Assembly: GCA_947448525.1 (NCBI GenBank)
Contig: CANFNV010000008.1
Coordinates: 31,706-95,705 of the forward strand
DNA from: Flavobacteriaceae bacterium
GTDB taxonomy: Bacteria; Bacteroidota; Bacteroidia; Flavobacteriales; Flavobacteriaceae
Direction of reading: 5' to 3'
Length of the DNA stretch: 64,000 nt
The notes below the pieces were generated by a model, which did no database searches, was not told the origin of the DNA, and was given only the letters and a program-made list of their open reading frames with translations. Shown here in pieces: positions 17,344 through 26,100 of this stretch (position 1 is the first letter of the stretch; each line of letters begins with the position of its first letter). The translations under genes and the position numbers were made by a program.

Positions 17344-17363
17344 AATATATAATTTCTAAAATA

Positions 17364-18398
17364 TTAAACTAAATAAAAGAATGTAAATACAAAAACCCAA
17401 ACTAAATCGACAAAGTGCCAGTAAAGGCCTACTTTTTCAATCATTTCATAGGTTCTTCTTTTTTCATAAGTTCCTAACAGAACATTAAGAAAAATAATTA
17501 TGTTAATCATCACTCCAGAAAACACGTGAAATCCGTGAAAACCTGTGATGAAGAAGAAGAAATCGGCAAACAATTTACTTCCGTATTCGTTTCTTTGTAA
17601 GTTAGCTCCTTCAACTACCAAAGTCGCATCAGCCAATCTTCTTTCAGATTCTGTTCTTGATAAAATAAACTTATGTTTTGGAGAATTTAATGCTTTGTTT
17701 TCATTAAGTCCTTTTGCAGTTAAAATCGTTTCAGGTGTGTTAATTGTTTCAATTCTAACCAATAAATCAGGATGTGATTTAAAACCCGCTTGAATTTGTT
17801 CTACAGAATAAGTTGGTAAAGAAGACTCTTCCATGAACCATTTCCCTTTTCCTCTGGTAAGTTGCTCTCTTTCTTTTGGAATACTAGTGTCTGCAAATTC
17901 TTCTAAAGCAACTCGTTTTCCAGTAGCGTCAACAAATTGAAGGAGACTTCCTCCTTTTGTTTCAATAGCTCCGTATTCACCATGAATAAAGTTTTTCCAC
18001 TCCCATGCTTGTGAACCTACAAAGATTAAACCTCCAATAATGGTTAAAAACATGTAGAAAGCTACTTTACTTTTGTTCATGTGATGACCTGCATCAACAG
18101 CCAATACCATTGTTACAGAAGAGAAAATTAAAATAAAGGTCATTAATGCTACATAATACATTGGAGCCGCAACACCATGCATGAATGGAAAGTGTGTAAA
18201 CACTTCATCGGCTAAAGGCCAAGTTTCGATAAATTTAAATCTTGAAAACCCGTAAGCAGCCAAAAAACCAGAAAAAGTTAATGCATCCGAAACGATGAAA
18301 AACCACATCATTAATTTTCCGTAACTTGCTCCTAATGGCTCATTTCCGCCATCCCATGTTTTCCCTACAGTATTTGCAGTAGTAACTGTCGATCCCAT
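17364..18398 (-). CDS. Cytochrome c oxidase subunit III with a long loop insertion
   Basis: A 344-residue heme-copper oxidase subunit III. Segments KLMMWFFIVSDALTFSGFL, FVGSQAWEWKNFIHGEYG and ITGFHGFHVFSGVMINI plus the end GLYWHFVDLVWVFVFTFFYLV are typical. The usual family length is about 200. The extra ~120 residues lie between the third and fourth helix after HGEYGA, a soluble, charged loop with no recognised domain (about residues 135-260). A second, standard-length subunit III gene lies just upstream. A weak -7 element TAAATTTG sits at 18423-18430. Subunit III is thought to support proton uptake and stability. Confidence 0.92.
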   Translation of the reverse strand: MGSTVTTANTVGKTWDGGNEPLGASYGKLMMWFFIVSDALTFSGFLAAYGFSRFKFIETWPLADEVFTHFPFMHGVAAPMYYVALMTFILIFSSVTMVLAVDAGHHMNKSKVAFYMFLTIIGGLIFVGSQAWEWKNFIHGEYGAIETKGGSLLQFVDATGKRVALEEFADTSIPKEREQLTRGKGKWFMEESSLPTYSVEQIQAGFKSHPDLLVRIETINTPETILTAKGLNENKALNSPKHKFILSRTESERRLADATLVVEGANLQRNEYGSKLFADFFFFITGFHGFHVFSGVMINIIIFLNVLLGTYEKRRTYEMIEKVGLYWHFVDLVWVFVFTFFYLV

Positions 18399-18440
18399 AA
18401 AAAGTTGTTGTTAAAAAGTTCCCAAATTTACATTTTTTTC

Positions 18441-19019
18441 TTATTTAAAGAAATATAAAAACAAAAATAAATAAATCCACAAGAAATCAAGAAAGTGCCA
18501 ATACATTGCACCTAGCTCAATACCAAGAAATTGAGTTGAATTGTACTTTTGTTTAAAATGATTATAAATTATAATCAATAGTGATAGTATTCCGCCTGAT
18601 AGGTGTGCGAGGTGAACATATACCAATACATAGAGAAACGAAATGGTAATTGAACCGGCTCCTCCAACAGGATATAAATGACTTTCGAAAAGCTGATTGA
18701 ATCCTTGAAACTGAAAAAAAACAAAACCTAATCCAAGGACCAATGTTGCCAATAAAAAAGAAGTTGTAGCTTTTCTGTTATCATTTTTTATTGCTCTTTT
18801 GGATAAGTGAATGGTTATACTACACAACAAAATAATTGCAGTGCTAAAGAAAAATGCGGTTGGCATTTGAAAATCCTTAAGCCAGTCGGGTCTTGATTTA
18901 CTGACTACTAAGGCACTGGTTAGACCTGCAAACATCATGGTCATGCTTATCATTGCAAAAATCAACAAAAGCTTGTAAGATCTTGCTGTTCGCGCTTTAT
19001 ATTCTTCTGCTGTCATCAT
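18441..19019 (-). CDS. Heme-copper oxidase subunit III (short paralogue)
   Basis: A 192-residue subunit III homologue with five predicted transmembrane helices, including AMISMTMMFAGLTSALVV near the start, FLYVLVYVHLAHLSGGILSLL in the middle and GAMYWHFLDFLWIYLFLFLYFF at the end. The pattern HLAHxxGG followed by WHFLDxLWIYLF is that of subunit III. Two adjacent subunit III genes suggest that both are built into the enzyme, as in several Bacteroidota. It starts 2 bp before the cyoE stop codon ends, so it is translationally coupled to cyoE. Confidence 0.9.
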   Translation of the reverse strand: MMTAEEYKARTARSYKLLLIFAMISMTMMFAGLTSALVVSKSRPDWLKDFQMPTAFFFSTAIILLCSITIHLSKRAIKNDNRKATTSFLLATLVLGLGFVFFQFQGFNQLFESHLYPVGGAGSITISFLYVLVYVHLAHLSGGILSLLIIIYNHFKQKYNSTQFLGIELGAMYWHFLDFLWIYLFLFLYFFK

Positions 19020-19021
19020 AT

Positions 19022-19927
19022 TTATCGTAAAAATTTATCCGTTATATATATTATTTGTAATAATGTTAGATAACCAACGCTCACCAACATTAAGGTTCTT
19101 GCTGCTTTTGGTGTTCGCAACTTGTATAATTTTGCTCCATAAAAAAGCATCCATAATCCTAAAATAAAAACTAAAATTGCTGAAATGGAAGTTATGTGTA
19201 ATTGACCTGTAAATCCGAAATAAGGCAAAAGTGAAGCCACAATTAACCAAAGTGTATATAATATAATTTGAATTGCCGTTTTATTGTCTCTTTGTCCAGT
19301 CGGTAACATAAAGAATCCTGCTTTTTGATAATCTTCAAATAAAAACCATCCAATTGCCCAAAAGTGTGGAAACTGCCAAAAAAATTGTATCATAAACAAA
19401 GTTCCAGCTTCTATTCCAAAATGATTTGTAGCAGCCACCCAACCCAACATAAACGGAATTGCACCAGGAAAAGCCCCAACAAAAACCGACAATGGAGTCA
19501 TCGTTTTTAACGGCGTATAAACACTTGTGTATAGAAATATAGATATAGCACCAAACATTGCCGTTTTGGGATTGATTAGATACAATAGAATTAATCCTAT
19601 AATGGTTAGCAAACTGGCAAGAAACAAAGCAACATTGGGCGACATTCTACCTGCTGGAACCGGACGGTTTTTGGTTCTGTCCATCAAAGCATCCAAATCT
19701 TTTTCGATTACCTGATTGAATGCGTTTGAGGCACCAACCATGCAATAACCACCAATTGCCAAAATCAATAACGTTATCCAACTAAATGGATGTTTATCAG
19801 AATTAAATCCTAGTAAATAGCCCGCAATGGAAGAAAAAACTACGCTAATTGCCAAGCCAGCTTTAGTGATTTGTTTAAAATCGTGGTAGATTTTTATTGG
19901 AGAATATGGAGATTGGGTGTTGTCCAA
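19022..19927 (-). CDS. cyoE: Protoheme IX farnesyltransferase (heme O synthase)
   Basis: A UbiA-family integral membrane enzyme that farnesylates heme b to heme O, a precursor of heme A. The prenyl-binding motif NQVIEKDLDALMDRT and the RPVPAG that follows are intact, and several transmembrane helices follow. No ATG is available. The longest frame begins with TTG at 19990, but a TTG-N20-TACTTTTG promoter (19953-19983) lies inside that stretch. I therefore choose the TTG at 19927, which puts KAGLA about 23 residues in, the usual spacing. About 301 residues. It leads the subunit III, subunit IV operon. Confidence 0.88.
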   Translation of the reverse strand: MDNTQSPYSPIKIYHDFKQITKAGLAISVVFSSIAGYLLGFNSDKHPFSWITLLILAIGGYCMVGASNAFNQVIEKDLDALMDRTKNRPVPAGRMSPNVALFLASLLTIIGLILLYLINPKTAMFGAISIFLYTSVYTPLKTMTPLSVFVGAFPGAIPFMLGWVAATNHFGIEAGTLFMIQFFWQFPHFWAIGWFLFEDYQKAGFFMLPTGQRDNKTAIQIILYTLWLIVASLLPYFGFTGQLHITSISAILVFILGLWMLFYGAKLYKLRTPKAARTLMLVSVGYLTLLQIIYITDKFLR

Positions 19928-19952
19928 AGGTGTTTTGAAATTAAAACTGCTG

Positions 19953-19983
19953 CAAAAGTAGTTTATCAAAAAGGATTTGACAA
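19953..19983 (-). promoter_or_regulatory. Two-box promoter of the cyoE-oxidase operon
   Basis: On the minus strand a TTG (-33, 19981-19983) is followed after 20 bp by TACTTTTG (-7, 19953-19960). This matches the Bacteroidota consensus TTG-N17-23-TAnnTTTG. Transcription should begin near 19946. Confidence 0.8.
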
Positions 19984-20011
19984 AAAACAAACCATAAAAT
20001 TAATTAAAATT

Positions 20012-22105
20012 CTAATAATCAAAATACCAATTAAAAATATCACATCGCAATCCGATAGAAAACCAGGTGGTGCTTTCTTTTTTTATTGTATCGGTTTCTA
20101 ATGTTGGCTTGAAATTTCTATAAATAAGACTTCCAAAAAGCTTTAAATTGGTTGCTGGATTTATTAAATAACCTGCTTGTAAATCGGTAATAAAAATAGT
20201 GGTTTTATTTCCTTGTCCTACAACAACACCATTATCAAAAGGGCGGTTATCATTGTAATTCAAATAAATATTTCCACCATAATTAGTTGTTGCATCAAAA
20301 TCCAAACCGCGAACTCCCATAGTGACTTTTGCATCAGCAAAATAGCGTCCTTTGTGGTACCTTGCAATGGCAATTAACTCTTTTGCATTTCCTCCCCATT
20401 GATGCCCTAAACTTTGATTGTAGGTTCCATAATTGGTAATCACATCGCTATGTGAATAAACATAGGGGCGAATATGATTGTATTCTACTTGCAACAATAA
20501 ATTATCAATATGGAACGCATTGAAGTACTTAGCTCCTATTTGGTATGCAAATTTATTTTTCCAGCTGTTGTTTCCAGATTTAACTTCGGTTAATGAAAAT
20601 TCGTCAATTAGAAATTGTCCGTAGAAGTTAACTTGATTATTCCATTTGTATTTAGAGGTAAATCCAAGTAACGCATTTCCGCTTTTGGACGATGAAGAAA
20701 TTTCTACTGCACGATAAAAAATAATTGGATTTACAAAACTCATATCAAAACCACGATTGTTTTGGTTAGCCCAAACAACCGATTCAAACATTCCCAAATT
20801 GAATCTTTTGGTAACGTTCCAACTTAAATAGTGATTCGCCACATATTTTGAAGCATACGTTCCGTCTACTGTAACCGCATCGCGAACATCTTTTAGCCAC
20901 ATGTAAGTATTGGTATATTTGATTTTCCAAAAGGTAGTGTTGATTTTAAAATAAGGATAAGGAGTTACTCCGTCTGTTAAAAATAACGAACGGTATCCAT
21001 CCCCAATAAAGTTTCTACCATAACCCAATTGCAAGTCGATAAATTTGTTAGGAGTGTAGGTAAAATTAGCTTCTGCCATAGGAAAATCGAAGGCATTTGT
21101 TTTGAAGGTCTTGGCTATTCCCATTCCTGGTATAATAGCCGGATTTCCACCAGATGGCTGTATCGAAACCGCATAATTGTTATAATAATCGGCAAATTTA
21201 CCTTGGCTTTCGTAAATGGTTGAAGTGAAGTTCAATTGACTTCCTATTTCGCCACGGACTTGAACACCGCGAGTGTTGATATATGAAGATGTACTAGTAC
21301 TTGAGGTACTTTTACCCATTTGCAAATCAACAATTGGATTCAAAGTAAACCAATACCCATCACCTTGAAGGGCAACGGTATTTTCATTCCAAATTTTTCT
21401 TCCCCACCAAGATGTTTTATTTTTCATCAACTTTTCATTCTCAGATTCTAAATTGTAGTATTTAGAAACTTCACTATAAGTATACGGTTTGGAAGCGGTG
21501 TGATTATTACTTCCCACTTGATTCATAGCTGGATCAAATTGAGCATAATAACTATGAGAAAAGGGAATGCTTAAATGGCTTTGAAACTGCGGATTTTTAA
21601 ATTTTTGATACGCAATACTATCAAATTCTGTGAGTTCTTTGTTTTTGTCTTTTAAAGCATATAAAGTACTTTGAGGTTTTTCTTCTTCAGGTTTAGATTC
21701 TGCAGGATTCTGTAATGGAATAGCTATTTTAATGGTGTATTTAGAATACGTTGGTTTTCCATTGAAAGTTGGCGGACTAACAATTGGCATTTTTTCAAAT
21801 ACACGTTTACTTTCATTCACCAAATCTTCGTCATTGGAATCAACATATTGCACTTTGAATATTCCTTTATCATCCACTTCAAAAAGAACAATAATAGAAC
21901 CTTTATAATTATTTTGCTTTAATTTATTGGATACCTGAAAGTTATTATATACAAAAGTTTGCACTTCATTATTAAAGCAAGATTCTAGTAGTTTGCCTTG
22001 TACGTTTTGACAATTTGGAAAAACAGGCATTTGCTCACTACTTTTTTGAGCTGATGCTATTGTAATTGAAATCAATAAAAGAACAAGCGTGATTTTTTTT
22101 AACAT
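20012..22105 (-). CDS. remB: Gliding motility protein RemB-like outer membrane protein
   Basis: A 697-residue exported protein. A signal peptide (MLKKITLVLLLISITIASAQ) is followed by a TonB-C-like domain (GSIIVLFEVDDKGIFKVQYV, then YSKYTIKIAIPL at about residues 70-130). The remainder from about residue 250 is rich in alternating aromatic strands (YGRNFIGDGYRSLFL, WNVTKRFNLGMFESV) and ends in FDY, as in an outer membrane barrel. This layout, and the place next to cyoE and deoC, agrees with RemB of Flavobacterium johnsoniae, a protein needed for gliding; I recall this and could not check it. It stops 84 bp before the cyoE start and shares its strand. Confidence 0.72.
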   Translation of the reverse strand: MLKKITLVLLLISITIASAQKSSEQMPVFPNCQNVQGKLLESCFNNEVQTFVYNNFQVSNKLKQNNYKGSIIVLFEVDDKGIFKVQYVDSNDEDLVNESKRVFEKMPIVSPPTFNGKPTYSKYTIKIAIPLQNPAESKPEEEKPQSTLYALKDKNKELTEFDSIAYQKFKNPQFQSHLSIPFSHSYYAQFDPAMNQVGSNNHTASKPYTYSEVSKYYNLESENEKLMKNKTSWWGRKIWNENTVALQGDGYWFTLNPIVDLQMGKSTSSTSTSSYINTRGVQVRGEIGSQLNFTSTIYESQGKFADYYNNYAVSIQPSGGNPAIIPGMGIAKTFKTNAFDFPMAEANFTYTPNKFIDLQLGYGRNFIGDGYRSLFLTDGVTPYPYFKINTTFWKIKYTNTYMWLKDVRDAVTVDGTYASKYVANHYLSWNVTKRFNLGMFESVVWANQNNRGFDMSFVNPIIFYRAVEISSSSKSGNALLGFTSKYKWNNQVNFYGQFLIDEFSLTEVKSGNNSWKNKFAYQIGAKYFNAFHIDNLLLQVEYNHIRPYVYSHSDVITNYGTYNQSLGHQWGGNAKELIAIARYHKGRYFADAKVTMGVRGLDFDATTNYGGNIYLNYNDNRPFDNGVVVGQGNKTTIFITDLQAGYLINPATNLKLFGSLIYRNFKPTLETDTIKKESTTWFSIGLRCDIFNWYFDY

Positions 22106-22120
22106 CCTAGTATAATATAA

Positions 22121-22864
22121 TTAATAATCAATTGTTGTTGTTTCACCATTTGCTATAGATTTGGCAGTAGAAGTTCCGATTCTTTTAACACCAAAACAAA
22201 TCATTTCTATAGCTTCTTCATAGGTTCTCACCCCGCCAGCAGCTTTAATTGAAAGTGGTGACGCATTTTCGAGCATCATGATAATATCCGAAACCTGGGT
22301 ACCATTGGGCAGCCCATTTGGTGTGGTATAAAAACCTGTTGATGATTTTACAAAAACAGAACCATAGTAATCTTCTTTAAAGTTAGCCATCACTACATTT
22401 TTTATCAAGGTGGATAATTGAATAATTTGATTGGCATTTAAAGCAGCTACTTCAATGATCCATTTTACAATTTTATGATGCGATAAACCTAATTTAGTTC
22501 CTTCTAAAATTTCATTTTTTACCAAATCAATTTCACCCCTTTTAAAAGCTTCATAATTGCAGACATAGTCTAAATCATCGGCTCCATCTTCGATAGCTTG
22601 ATTTGCTTCTGCTAGTTTGTCTTGAAGTGATTCTGTTCCTTCATGGAAACCTATAACGGTTCCAACAGTCACTACCGAATTGGAATTGGTTATCATTTGT
22701 TTAGCCAATTTTACCATATCTGGGCGAATCATAATTAATTTAAAACGCTCATCAATGGCTTCCTGGATATATTTTTGAACTACTTTTTTATTTTCAGCAA
22801 CCGATAGCCCAGCTTGTTCTGGAGTTTTTAAATAGGTTGAATCCAAATAATGTTTGATGTTCAT
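22121..22864 (-). CDS. deoC: Deoxyribose-phosphate aldolase DeoC
   Basis: A 247-residue class I aldolase that splits 2-deoxyribose 5-phosphate into acetaldehyde and glyceraldehyde 3-phosphate during deoxynucleoside breakdown. Seen: HYLDSTYLKTP at the start, GADDLDYVCN, KWIIEVAAL and the Schiff-base lysine in FVKSSTGF, then AAGGVRTYEEA. The ATG at 22864 is chosen because MNIKHYLDST is the normal family start; the longer frame adds 19 residues that fit no family. It is 15 bp before remB. No other deo gene is nearby. Confidence 0.95.
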   Translation of the reverse strand: MNIKHYLDSTYLKTPEQAGLSVAENKKVVQKYIQEAIDERFKLIMIRPDMVKLAKQMITNSNSVVTVGTVIGFHEGTESLQDKLAEANQAIEDGADDLDYVCNYEAFKRGEIDLVKNEILEGTKLGLSHHKIVKWIIEVAALNANQIIQLSTLIKNVVMANFKEDYYGSVFVKSSTGFYTTPNGLPNGTQVSDIIMMLENASPLSIKAAGGVRTYEEAIEMICFGVKRIGTSTAKSIANGETTTIDY

Positions 22865-23054
22865 GACTTCTTTTACAAAGGATAAAGGTACAAAAAAACT
22901 ATATCGAATGTAGAACTTCAAAAATAGAAAGTATTTTATAAATATATAGGTTGTTTTTAAAAGTATAATTCAAATGAATAATTGATAGTATAGATTTTTT
23001 ATAAACTGGTTTAAACTTACGTAAAGAAGGGAAATTCAAAATAAGGCAAAAAAA

Positions 23055-23081
23055 AGAGGCTGTCTTTTTAAGACAGCCTCT
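23055..23081 (-). terminator. Rho-independent terminator of the giant repeat protein gene
   Basis: A perfect 11-bp GC-containing stem (23055-23065 with 23071-23081), a tttta loop and a T-run on the minus strand from the A-tract at 23048-23054. It lies 23 bp past the stop at 23104. Confidence 0.93.
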
Positions 23082-23103
23082 ATAAACATAATTTTATAAA
23101 AAC

Positions 23104-26100
23104 TTAGTTTTTGATAATCTTTTTAACAATTACTTCATTAGATGAATTAGTAAATTTCACGAAATAAATACCATTTGAATACGAACTAACATTTTCAGAG
23201 ATATTATTTCTTCCAGCTTCTAAAGAGAAGTTTCTTTCAGATACTAAAATACCATTAATAGAGTAAATCTGCATATTAACATTTGATGGAACTTCAGTAT
23301 CAAAATTCACATTAAAAATATCATTTGCAGGATTAGGATAAATTTCAACATTGTTGAAGTTATTAGTTACATTTTCTTCAACTAATTTAGCTGTACATCC
23401 AGTAGCAGCTGTTAAAGTTATAGATTTAGTAGTAGTACTACTTCCTACAAAGTTAATTGAAGCTATAACAATTTTTTTAATTGCAACTGTAGCAAAATTT
23501 GAAGGATATTTAACAGTAAAGGTTAAATCTGATGTAACCAATGTTGTAGTAGTATTATCTGGACTACTAGGAGAGGAAACGTCAGATCCAATTGGACCAG
23601 TAATGCTGTAAGAAGTCGCACCTTTAGGAGCAGTAATTGTGTAAGTTACTGATGTATTAGGACAAACAGCAGTTGCACCTCCAACTGTAGCTACTACAGT
23701 AGGTAATGCAGCAGTTAATTTTAATAATTTTGCTGTAGAAGAAAGTCCTGTATTAACAGTTGATGACATTCCAACATAATTTACTGCTTTAACACCAATA
23801 TTTAAACTGGTAGTTGCATTAGGAACCTCTGCAAAGTTTACAAAGATTACGTTAGAAGTACTTACGTTAGAACTATTAACATCAGCACTAGATACTCCAT
23901 TAGGTAACTCCCATAAATAAGACGTTGCATTTGCAGCAACTGCAGCAGTTAATTTTAAAGAAGTAGCTGTACGACCATAAACACTAATATCAGTTATTGC
24001 AGTTGTTGCAGCTGTACCAGATAATGCAGGATTAGTTAATACTAAAGTAGCAGGTGCAGCAGGTGCAGCAGCTGTAGTAGCTAAAACTTTATCAGTAGAT
24101 GAACCAACACCATTTGCGGCTTTTACTTTAAATGAAAGTGCAGTTACACCCGATAAAACGTTAGCTAATTGTACAGTAATAACATTTGTGTTACCACCGC
24201 TTAATTGAGTTACTCCATCAGGTAAAGTCCATGAATAAGAAGTAGCATTTGTTGTAGCAGCAGCAGTTAACTTAAGATTAGTACTAGTACCTAAGTAATT
24301 AGTAACATTAGTAATAGCAGTTGTTGATGTTGTTGTTGATAAAACCAAAGAAGCAGGTGTTGCAGGTGCAGCAACTGTAGTAGCTAAAACTTTATCATTA
24401 GATGAACCAACACCATTTACAGCTTTCACTTTAAATGAAAGTGAAGTTACACCAGATACGTTAGCTAATTTTACAGTAATAACATTTGTGTTATTACCGC
24501 TTAATTGAGTTACTCCGTCAGGTAAAGTCCATGCATAAGAAGTTGCATTTGTAGCAACAGCAGCAGTTAACTTAAGAGTTGTATCAGTACCTACATAAAT
24601 ACTTGGATTAGTAATAGCAGTTGTAGCTGCAGTTCCTGATAATGCCGGATTAGTTAAAACTAGAGAAGCAGGTAAAGATGGAACAGCATTTGTAACAGCT
24701 AATGTTTTATCAGTAGAAGATGATAAATTGTTAACCGCTTTCACATTAAATGAAAGAGACGTTACACCAGCTTGAACACCAGCTAATTTTACAGTAATAA
24801 CATTTGTGTTATTTCCGCTTAATTGAGTTACTCCATCAGGTAAAGTCCATGTATAAGAAGTAGCATATGGAGAAGCAGTTGCAGTTAAAGTAAGAGGTGT
24901 TTGAGTACCTACATAAATACTTGCATTTGTAATAGCTGTTGTAGCAGCTGTTCCAGTTAATGCAGCATTAGTCATTTTAATTGCTGCAGGTACTGCAGGA
25001 GCACTAATTGTAGCTGTCAAAGTTGTAGCAAGTGAAGTACCAAGACTGTTAGTTGCTTTTACAGAAAATAAAAGAGAAGTCACAGTTGATGCAACATCAG
25101 CTAATTTCACAGTAATTACATTTGAGGTAGTACCACTTAGTTGTGTTACTCCTAAAGGTAAAGTCCAAATATAAGAAGCAGCATTTGCAGATGCAGCAGC
25201 AGTTAACGTAAGCACTTTATTAGTACCAGCATAACTACTTACATTAGTAATAGCAGTTGTAGAACTTACAGCAACATCTGTTAATTTTAATGTAGCTGGT
25301 TTAACAGCAACAGCAACAGGAGCAGTAGTAAATAATTTTAATAATTTAGCCGTAGAAGTTGTAGCTGGATCAAGTGACGAGTTATCAGTTGAAGATGATC
25401 CTACGAAATTTTTAGCTTTTACACCAATGTATATACTTGTTGAAGTAATAGCAGCAAATTTCACTTCAATTATTCTAGAAGTTAAATCAGTTGATAGTGC
25501 AGTAACACCTGAAGGTAATGCCCACTCATAAGAAGTAGCTAAATCAGAAGCAGCAGCAGTCAATGTTAATGCTGTATCAGTTCCTTTGTATAAAGCAATA
25601 TCTGTAATTGGAGTTGTTGGAGTAGCAGCAGCTGGATTAGTTAATACTAATGAATCTGGAGCAACTGGCACAGTAGCAGTTACGTTTAATAATTTAGTTG
25701 AAGAAGATCCAACGAAATTTTTAGCTTTTACACCAATATTTAAACTAGTAGTTCCAGCTGGAATGCTAGAAAAGTTAACTTGGATACTGTTTGAATTTAA
25801 ATTAGTAGATACAGCAGTAACTCCTGCAGGCAATACCCACTCATAAGAAGTAGCTAAATCAGATGCAGCAGCAGTTAATGTTAATGCAGTAGATGTACCA
25901 CCATAAACAGTAATGTCTGTAATTGCAGCAGTTGAAGATGCCGCTGGATTAGTCAATACTAATGAAGCAACAGCAGCTGGCACAGTAGCAGTTAAATTTA
26001 ATAATTTAGTTGTAGAAGTTCCATAAACGTTTATAGCTTTTACACCAATATTTAAACTAGTTGTTCCAGCAGAAATACTAGAAAGGTTAACTTGGATACT

